11,062 nucleotides of DNA from Bacteroidales bacterium (GTDB lineage: Bacteria; Bacteroidota; Bacteroidia; Bacteroidales; Tenuifilaceae), in the NCBI GenBank assembly GCA_008933525.1, contig WBUV01000068.1, positions 1-11,062 of the forward strand, read 5' to 3'. The position numbers and the translations under genes were made by a program. Shown one piece after another: positions 1-5,422 of the stretch (its first letter is position 1; each line of letters starts with the position of its first letter). The notes under the pieces were generated by a model that made no database searches, was not told where the DNA came from, and was given only the letters and a program-made list of their open reading frames with translations.

Positions 1-797
1 TTATAAATGAGCGAGGGATTGTTATTGACACTTTAACCGGGTTTAAGGTTAAGAATTCATTGGTGACTTCGGAACAGGCGTTTTATGTTCCTAAAGCGAA
101 AAAGGTTGAAATCCGATTTGTTGATGAAGATGCTAATACTATCACTGCATCGATGAAGATTGACTATTCAGAGTTTGTTAACGACCTGAAAATTGGATTT
201 ACAAATAATCACTCCGATTATGCGATATTCAATATTGACTTTCCTGATTTCAATGATATTCCTAGTTTAACACTCTGTGAACGACGTCACTATCCTATTG
301 GACAGAGCGTTGCTATGTTGAGTTTCAATTGTGGATGTTCAAATCTATCCATTAAGAGTGCTTTAGTTTCATCTGCTTTTGCAAACTCTAATGGTTTAAG
401 GTACATACAGCTCGATGGCCTAACTAGTTACGGGAACAGTGGATCGCCAGTTATCGATACAAATTCAATGGAGGTTATTGCAATAGTATCACGCAGAAAT
501 ACTCCGGCTGCAAAGTCATATCAGCAACTTCAGGAAATAATTGCTTCGAATCTTGATGAACTTAGAAAGATTTCAGGAACCGTGAAAATGGGAGATATCG
601 ATCCTGTTCAAGTTCTAATTGCGAATCAAAATCAGCTTAAACTTTTGGTGAATAGTATATATAAATACGTGCCAATGGGAACTTCGCAGGCAATTATGCT
701 CGATCAAATTATTACGTATTTCAATGAAAAATCTATAGAAGATCAAGTTAGTATTAGTAGTATGGAAAAGGTTGGCGTTAATTTTAACGAAGGTTAA
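1..797 (+). CDS. Trypsin/HtrA-like serine peptidase domain protein, 5'-partial
   Basis: The reading frame is open from the left edge (first whole codon at base 3) to TAA at 795-797, so the true start is outside the window; the TTG at 60 is internal. Counting that TTG as residue 1, GNSGSP at 125-130 matches the GDSGGP nucleophile motif of chymotrypsin-fold peptidases (Ser127), and SDYAIFNI at 52-59 fits the strand carrying the catalytic Asp (Asp53). The segment VTSEQAF (2-8) lies where HtrA-type enzymes have VTNNHVV, which puts Gln6 in the place of the catalytic His. It may therefore be a non-proteolytic relative, or the His may lie upstream of the window. About 100 residues after the peptidase core look helical and are not recognised. 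No signal peptide can be judged because the N-terminus is missing. The gene ends at its own terminator, so it is not in an operon with the next gene. The fold assignment is fairly secure; substrate and role are unknown. Confidence 0.7.
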   Translation, partial: INERGIVIDTLTGFKVKNSLVTSEQAFYVPKAKKVEIRFVDEDANTITASMKIDYSEFVNDLKIGFTNNHSDYAIFNIDFPDFNDIPSLTLCERRHYPIGQSVAMLSFNCGCSNLSIKSALVSSAFANSNGLRYIQLDGLTSYGNSGSPVIDTNSMEVIAIVSRRNTPAAKSYQQLQEIIASNLDELRKISGTVKMGDIDPVQVLIANQNQLKLLVNSIYKYVPMGTSQAIMLDQIITYFNEKSIEDQVSISSMEKVGVNFNEG

Positions 798-818
798 TTG
801 GTTTAATTAGAAAGTGAG

Positions 819-850
819 AAGGGTATTCTTATTGAATACCCTTTTCTTTT
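819..850 (+). terminator. Intrinsic terminator after the peptidase gene
   Basis: A 10-bp perfect stem (819-828 with 834-843) has a 5-nt loop TTATT and runs into a T-rich tail through 850. It begins 21 bases after the stop codon of the upstream gene. It separates that gene from the fusion aspartase. Confidence 0.85.
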
Positions 851-1042
851 GGATCAAAATGAGGCTTCTTCTGTTAAATCTTCTTAAATTGCATGTTGAT
901 AATGTGTTTAAGTGATTGGCTTTTAAATGGATTTAGCGATTGACCTTGCCTTAATTTTTTCTCCGAGGTAAAAGCAGTTTATTATTTTTAACTTTGTAAT
1001 AGTTCTGTTGTTCTAGTTGTTACCAAATTAAACATTAAAGCT
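851..1042 (+). promoter_or_regulatory. Upstream region of the fusion aspartase with a Bacteroidota -7 box
   Basis: This stretch lies between the terminator and the aspartase start and has no convincing ORF. TAACTTTG at 989-996 is a perfect TAnnTTTG -7 element. A -33 TTG/TTTG is not evident at the usual distance, so the promoter may be weak or activator-dependent. The predicted transcript would start near 1003, leaving an untranslated leader of about 40 nt without a Shine-Dalgarno sequence, which is normal in this phylum. Nothing else was recognised here. Confidence 0.55.
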
Positions 1043-2902
1043 ATGGATAGTAGTAGAGTTGTTAGTTTCTTGCAGAAAATAGAGTTGTTTAGAGGGTTAG
1101 ACGAAAATGAGTTAAAGAGTCTGTCGAAAGTTGTAAATGAGCAAAAGTTCGAAGCGGGTGATCTGTTGTTCAGAGAAAATGGACCTCGCGAGGGAATCTT
1201 AATAATTTTTGAGGGTGAAGTGGAACTTTTTAAAAGCAATCCTTATGGTGTTGAGCTTAAATTGACTTATTTCTCAAGTGGCGATTTCTTAGGCGAGGGA
1301 GCTTGGGCTAGTAACTCTCCGCACTCAACTTCTGCTCGTGCATTAAAACCTACTACAGTATTCAAAATAAATAACGATTTGCTTAGTAATAATGCGCAAA
1401 TAAGTGTTAAGGTTCTTACAAATATTACCCGAGTTATTCAGCGTAGAATGCGCCATGCGAACAATAGGATGATCAATCCTGCATCACAATACGAGTCGGG
1501 TAGTACTCGTCTTGAGCACGATTTGCTTGGAGAGAGAGACGTTCCTGCTGAATACTATTATGGTGTGCAAACATTGCGAGCTATTGAGAATTTTAACATC
1601 TCAGGTGTTACCTTAAACTTCTTCCCGGCAATTATTGATGCCTTAGCTATGGTTAAGCAGGCTGCTGCGGAAGCAAATTTTGAGTTGGGGTTAATTGACG
1701 AAAAAGTAAAGGAGGCAATAGTTCTTGCATGTATTGAGATTACGAATGGTAAGTTTCATAACCATTTTGTAGTTGATATGATTCAAGGTGGTGCAGGAAC
1801 CTCTACAAATATGAATGCAAATGAGGTGATAGCAAATAGAGCACTGGAAATTCTAGGCTACTCTAAAGGAGAGTATAAGCATTGCCACCCTCTAAATCAT
1901 GTTAACCTTTCGCAATCAACCAACGACGCTTATCCCACCGCAGTAAAAATTGCAATTTACAACTCAAATATTAAGTTGATAAAGGTGTTAGAATCGCTGG
2001 TTGAGTCTTTTAGGGCGAAGGCTAAAGAGTTCTCGCACATCATTAAAATGGGAAGAACGCAGTTGCAGGATGCTGTTCCAATGACATTAGGACAGGCATT
2101 TGAAGCTTATGCTGTTACTTTGACTGAGGAGATTGATAGGCTGAATCAGAATGCCAAGTTGTTCCTTGAGATAAATATGGGTGCAACTGCTATTGGAACA
2201 GGAATAAATTCCGAACCTGGCTATACCGATAAGGTTTTGTTCCATCTTAGAAAAATAACAGGACTTGATTTAGTGCTTGCCGCAAACCTTGTTGAGGCAA
2301 CACAGGATACTGGAGCTTTCATTATGTATTCTTCGGCTGTTAAACGTTTGGCTGTTAAACTCTCGAAAATTAGTAACGATTTGCGGCTGTTATCGTCAGG
2401 ACCACGAACAGGTATAAACGAAATTAATCTTCCGCCAATGCAGCCCGGTTCCTCTATTATGCCCGGTAAAGTAAATCCAGTAATACCGGAAGTTGTGAAT
2501 CAAATTGCGTTCAAGGTTATTGGGAACGATTTAACCGTTACTCTGGCAGCGGAGGGTGGTCAGTTGGAGCTTAATGTTTTTGAGCCAGTTATTGTTCAGA
2601 GCATATTTGAGTCCGTAGAAATGCTCAAGAATGGTATGACCACATTCAAGTACCGTTGTATCGATGGCATTACTGCAAATGAAGAACGATGCAGAAATAT
2701 GGTGTATAACAGTATTGGGCTTGTTACTGCTCTGAATCCATACTTAGGTTACGAGGTTTCTACTCAGTTGGCAAAGGAAGCGCTGGTCTCGAATAGAAGC
2801 GTTTACGAATTGGTACTCGAAAAGGGTTTGCTTACAAAGGATCAACTCGACATGATATTGGCGCCAGAGAATATGATAGAACCACGAAAGATGAAGCTTT
2901 AA
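1043..2902 (+). CDS. aspA: Cyclic-nucleotide-binding domain fused to aspartate ammonia-lyase
   Basis: The 619-residue protein has two parts. Residues 1-140 form a CRP-like cNMP-binding beta-roll (FRENGPREGILIIFEGEVELF at 43-63, with the phosphate-cassette-like GEGAW at 84-88). Residues about 155-619 are a full-length aspartase, which reversibly converts L-aspartate to fumarate and ammonia in the cytoplasm. Aspartase motifs are TSTNMNANEV (253-262), QSTND (291-295), GRTQLQDAVPMTLGQ (337-351, nearly identical to E. coli AspA) and the family signature GSSIMPGKVNP (469-479), with catalytic Ser470 (equivalent to Ser318 of Bacillus aspartase), Lys476 and Asn478. The C-terminus also follows AspA (VYNSIGLVTALNPYLG). 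Fumarase C and other superfamily members fit less well. There is no helix-turn-helix, so it is not a transcription factor; the likely inference is allosteric control by a nucleotide. His94 stands where CRP has its phosphate-binding Arg82. ATG 1043 is chosen because it opens directly into the cNMP fold. Confidence 0.93.
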   Translation: MDSSRVVSFLQKIELFRGLDENELKSLSKVVNEQKFEAGDLLFRENGPREGILIIFEGEVELFKSNPYGVELKLTYFSSGDFLGEGAWASNSPHSTSARALKPTTVFKINNDLLSNNAQISVKVLTNITRVIQRRMRHANNRMINPASQYESGSTRLEHDLLGERDVPAEYYYGVQTLRAIENFNISGVTLNFFPAIIDALAMVKQAAAEANFELGLIDEKVKEAIVLACIEITNGKFHNHFVVDMIQGGAGTSTNMNANEVIANRALEILGYSKGEYKHCHPLNHVNLSQSTNDAYPTAVKIAIYNSNIKLIKVLESLVESFRAKAKEFSHIIKMGRTQLQDAVPMTLGQAFEAYAVTLTEEIDRLNQNAKLFLEINMGATAIGTGINSEPGYTDKVLFHLRKITGLDLVLAANLVEATQDTGAFIMYSSAVKRLAVKLSKISNDLRLLSSGPRTGINEINLPPMQPGSSIMPGKVNPVIPEVVNQIAFKVIGNDLTVTLAAEGGQLELNVFEPVIVQSIFESVEMLKNGMTTFKYRCIDGITANEERCRNMVYNSIGLVTALNPYLGYEVSTQLAKEALVSNRSVYELVLEKGLLTKDQLDMILAPENMIEPRKMKL

Positions 2903-2910
2903 AATAGTTT

Positions 2911-2940
2911 TTTGCTTTTTGTAACAAATTATTACCTTTG
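2911..2940 (+). promoter_or_regulatory. Promoter of cytidine deaminase gene
   Basis: TTTG at 2911-2914 and TACCTTTG at 2933-2940 match the Bacteroidota -33 TTTG and -7 TAnnTTTG elements with an 18-nt spacer. Transcription would start at about 2943-2945, just at the base of the hairpin that follows. The promoter begins 9 bases after the aspA stop, so cdd can be expressed independently. Confidence 0.65.
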
Positions 2941-2943
2941 AAG

Positions 2944-2974
2944 GGCGACTGTAGTTGATTTTTATACAGTCGCC
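2944..2974 (+). other. Perfect hairpin at the predicted 5' end of the cdd mRNA
   Basis: GGCGACTGTA (2944-2953) is the exact reverse complement of TACAGTCGCC (2965-2974), with an 11-nt loop. It sits immediately downstream of the predicted cdd promoter and 18 nt before the ATG. It could be a 5'-terminal stem-loop that stabilises the mRNA or modulates initiation, or a terminator for aspA. The bases after it (TAATTTAAAT) are a poor T tract, so termination is the weaker reading. Confidence 0.6.
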
Positions 2975-2992
2975 TAATTTAAATATGATAAA

Positions 2993-3484
2993 ATGAGCCA
3001 ATCTAAGGAATTTGTAGTAAAGTATTCTGAGTTTCAAAGTGAGGGCGAGTTAAGTTCTTCTGAGGTGGAATTGGTTAGAAGGGCAAAGCAAGTTCTAACA
3101 ACTAGTTATTCGCCATATTCTCATTTTAGAGTTGGTGCTGCAGTATTGCTCGAAAATGGTGAGATTATTTCAGGAAGTAATCAGGAGAACGGTGCTTATC
3201 CTTCGGGTTTATGCGCCGAGAGGGTTGCTTTATTTTATGCAGGCGCAAAATACCCTAAAGTTCCAGTAGTATCTATTGCTATTGTGGCTAGTTATATGGA
3301 CGAAATTGTACAAACCCCAATTTCACCTTGTGGAGCATGCCGCCAAGTGATGATTGAGTACCGAAATATTGGGGCTAAACCATATTCTGTTATTATGGTA
3401 GGCCAAGGAAAAATTGTGAAGGTTGAAGATGTTCGTTTTTTATTGCCTTTTAGCTTTTCCAATGTTGAGGATGCTACTAAGTAA
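2993..3484 (+). CDS. cdd: Cytidine deaminase
   Basis: This 163-residue protein is a zinc-dependent cytidine/deoxycytidine deaminase (EC 3.5.4.5) of the pyrimidine salvage pathway, forming uridine or deoxyuridine plus ammonia in the cytoplasm. Visible motifs are SYSPYSHFRVGAA (38-50), the substrate-binding NQE (63-65), CAE at 74-76 and PCGACRQ at 112-118. Cys74, Cys113 and Cys116 are the three zinc ligands and Glu76 is the proton shuttle. The three-cysteine site and the length (usual about 130-165) place it with the small homotetrameric enzymes, not the His-ligand dimeric E. coli type. About 25 extra residues precede the conserved core. ATG 2993 is the first useful start; no Shine-Dalgarno is visible. 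It has its own promoter and converges on the cyclase gene, with only 30 bp between the two stops. Confidence 0.96.
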   Translation: MSQSKEFVVKYSEFQSEGELSSSEVELVRRAKQVLTTSYSPYSHFRVGAAVLLENGEIISGSNQENGAYPSGLCAERVALFYAGAKYPKVPVVSIAIVASYMDEIVQTPISPCGACRQVMIEYRNIGAKPYSVIMVGQGKIVKVEDVRFLLPFSFSNVEDATK

Positions 3485-3489
3485 TGCTG

Positions 3490-3564
3490 TTTAGGATTGA
3501 AGTCCTTTGGTTTGTTAGAATGAGGATAGCACCTTTCTGAAAGCAGCATTAGGGATTAATCCCT
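3490..3564. repeat. Pair of related short palindromes at the cdd/cyclase convergent junction
   Basis: AGGATTGAAGTCCT (3493-3506) is an imperfect dyad in the 30-bp gap. AGGGATTAATCCCT (3551-3564) is a perfect 14-bp palindrome inside the last codons of the cyclase gene. Both follow the pattern TTAGG(G)ATT(G)AA(G)TCC(C)T and lie about 58 bp apart. They could act as a bidirectional terminator or be fragments of a REP-like palindromic unit. No long T tract follows the first, so neither role is firm. Confidence 0.35.
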
Positions 3565-5122
3565 CATCGTCTTCGGCAAATTCCGGTTTAATTCTTTCAA
3601 CAAAGTACATTTCTATTTCACCAATATTTTTTGCAGGAATTTTGCCCCGCGATGTGCAAATAAAGTAGTCCTTTATATAAGCATAAGTGGTTTCGGAGAT
3701 GTTCACTTTTCCTGCTTCGCAGGATGTTTCCATTCTGCTGGCAATATTAACTGTGTCGCCCCAGATATCGTATGCAAATTTATGTTTGCCAATAACCCCA
3801 GCAATTACACTCCCACTATGTATGCCAATTCGTAAATTCCAAATTGGTTTATTCTCCTCCGTCGCCAGACCTGCCATGGCTTGCGCGTATCGCTGTATTT
3901 CGAGCGCCGCAAGAACAGTATCGAAAGGGTGACTTCTGTTTGTCCGAGGTAAACCTCCTACGCACATGTAGCTGTCTCCTATCGTTTTAATTTTTTCTAT
4001 GAACCGTTGTGAAGTAATTTCATCGAAAGCTTCAAAGTACCCGCCAAGTACATTTAGGAATTCATCAATGTCTTCATACGAAACGCTAACCTTGGAGAAA
4101 CCAACAAAATCGGTAAACATAACTGAAACTTCCTTGAACTTCTTGGGTTTATAAATTCCCTTTTTTTGCAAGGAGTATGCAACCTCCCAGGGTAGAATGT
4201 TTTTGAGAAGGTTCTCGGATTTTAACTTTTCCTCCTCTAGCATTTTCGATTGTTTTTGGATTTCGTCCTGCTGTTTTTCTAAAATATTGTTCGCATTCTC
4301 CAAATTCTCAGTAATAGTGAGCAGGTGTTCGTGTTTTTCCTCAAGAGTTCTTTCTATGTTTTTTAACTCCGTAATGTCTGTTTCAATGGCTACAATATGA
4401 CTGAAGTTCTGGAGTGTGTCAAATATTGGGGTTAACGTTGTTTGTATATACTTAATTTTTCCCTCGGGTGTAGTCCACGTGCTATCGTAAACAACATATT
4501 CTCCTAGTTCCCTGCAATTTTTCATTGCATTATAGGTAGTTGGATTCGTATTAGGGCTAAATAGATTATCTCCGTATACTTTCACAAAATCTTCGAGAGT
4601 GCACTCGTATAAACGTTTAAAACCCTCGTTTACCCAAGAAATATTTCCTGACTCGTTAATAACAACAATTGAGTTACCCGCTTTACTAATAGCCGATGAT
4701 ATGTTATCAAGTTGGTTCGATTGGTCTTTAAGCTTTTGAAGTAGTTTGCCTCGCTGTATCCCAACCATAATTCTCTGTATGAGTTCGGTTGCAGAGATAG
4801 GCTGTCCAACAAAATCATCAGCGCCAGCATTGAATAGTGCTTGAATTTTTTCGGGCTGGAGGAAGTCGGCAAGTGCAATAATTGGGATTCCAGATGTTAA
4901 GGGGTCGGCCTTTATCACTGATAGGATATCGGCTGCGGCATTATTAGCAAAGTGGACGTCAAAAAGCAATATGTCGGGATTGTATTCCGAAACAGTTGCG
5001 ATAATGCTATCGAAACCAGAAATTGATTGAACAGCAAATTCATCCTCGGCTAATCCAAGTATCGATTCAATTTCTTGAATAATTGATTCAGATCCACATG
5101 CCGTTAATATCCTATATGCCAT
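3515..5122 (-). CDS. Receiver-PAS-class III adenylate/guanylate cyclase
   Basis: The 535-residue cytoplasmic protein has a receiver-like domain (1-125), a PAS domain (about 142-250), a coiled-coil linker (about 255-305), the LLKNILPWEVAYSL cyclase transducer segment (305-318) and a class III cyclase domain (330-510). In the cyclase, Asp338 and Asp383 are the metal ligands, Lys379 (in KTIGD) and Asp452 (in YDIWG) are the adenine-selecting pair, and Asn459 and Arg463 are the transition-state residues. All catalytic positions are present, and the Lys/Asp pair predicts ATP to cAMP; guanylate cyclases have Glu/Cys. The receiver keeps the phospho-acceptor Asp55 (ILLFDVHF), but the N-terminal acidic pair is replaced by CGS, the switch Thr/Ser by Ala and the Lys by Gln107, so it looks degenerate. 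There is no membrane segment. The gene lies 90 bp after xseB on the same strand and may share its transcript. Confidence 0.93.
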   Translation of the reverse strand: MAYRILTACGSESIIQEIESILGLAEDEFAVQSISGFDSIIATVSEYNPDILLFDVHFANNAAADILSVIKADPLTSGIPIIALADFLQPEKIQALFNAGADDFVGQPISATELIQRIMVGIQRGKLLQKLKDQSNQLDNISSAISKAGNSIVVINESGNISWVNEGFKRLYECTLEDFVKVYGDNLFSPNTNPTTYNAMKNCRELGEYVVYDSTWTTPEGKIKYIQTTLTPIFDTLQNFSHIVAIETDITELKNIERTLEEKHEHLLTITENLENANNILEKQQDEIQKQSKMLEEEKLKSENLLKNILPWEVAYSLQKKGIYKPKKFKEVSVMFTDFVGFSKVSVSYEDIDEFLNVLGGYFEAFDEITSQRFIEKIKTIGDSYMCVGGLPRTNRSHPFDTVLAALEIQRYAQAMAGLATEENKPIWNLRIGIHSGSVIAGVIGKHKFAYDIWGDTVNIASRMETSCEAGKVNISETTYAYIKDYFICTSRGKIPAKNIGEIEMYFVERIKPEFAEDDEGLIPNAAFRKVLSSF

Positions 5123-5212
5123 TTGAAAACCAGTAGCAGTTATGCCATTAAGATAGATAAATTTTGGGATATTCTATAATGGTGAAAAGAATTTGATGTT
5201 TATTTTGATTGA
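5123..5212 (-). other. Spacer between xseB and the cyclase gene
   Basis: This is a 90-bp AT-rich gap. No TAnnTTTG box, terminator hairpin or Shine-Dalgarno could be identified on the minus strand. The absence of a terminator allows read-through from xseB into the cyclase gene, although an unrecognised promoter is possible. Confidence 0.4.
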
Positions 5213-5422
5213 TTACTCTTCGTTAAAATCGCTCATGATTTTTTGAACTTCTTCTTCGGTGTTCCGAAGTTTAGCTCTACAGAATTTAATAAGATCCGAT
5301 ACTCTTTTGATCTTAACGGTTAACTCATCAACGTCAAGTTCGTTTGACTCGATTTGTGCAACAATCTCTTCTATCTCGCTTATAGCTTCGCTATATTTAA
5401 GTGTTTTCTTGGTCATGTTCAT
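5213..5422 (-). CDS. xseB: Exodeoxyribonuclease VII small subunit
   Basis: The 69-residue protein matches XseB in length (usual about 65-85) and pattern: LKYSEAISEIEEIVAQIESNEL (8-29), a following amphipathic helix (DELTVKIKRVSDLIKFCRAKL) and an acidic tail. The Cys in DLIKFCRAKL sits where many XseB proteins have Cys. XseB is a two-helix subunit that binds, in several copies, the coiled-coil region of XseA; the complex degrades single-stranded DNA from both ends. The ATG at 5422 overlaps the TGA of the upstream histidine kinase (ATGA), suggesting translational coupling; a second ATG at 5416 is possible. Its partner xseA lies about 5.3 kb upstream on the same strand, beyond two kinases, instead of directly adjacent. 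Confidence 0.88.
   Translation of the reverse strand: MNMTKKTLKYSEAISEIEEIVAQIESNELDVDELTVKIKRVSDLIKFCRAKLRNTEEEVQKIMSDFNEE

Noticed and set aside
988..1239. 83-codon minus-strand frame opposite the cNMP domain
   Set aside because: It is antisense to a well-supported coding region and covers the aspA promoter; its composition is typical of a shadow frame.
1043..1465. CRP/FNR transcription factor
   Set aside because: Only the cNMP beta-roll is present. The frame continues into aspartase without a helix-turn-helix, so it is not a regulator of transcription.
2985..2996. Three-codon leader peptide (Met-Ile-Lys-stop) overlapping the cdd ATG
   Set aside because: ATG-ATA-AAA-TGA does overlap the cdd start, but such a short frame in AT-rich DNA is expected by chance and has no other support.
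2744..3037. 97-codon minus-strand frame across the aspA end and the cdd start
   Set aside because: It overlaps the conserved C-terminus of aspartase and the cdd promoter, and shows no family resemblance or promoter of its own.
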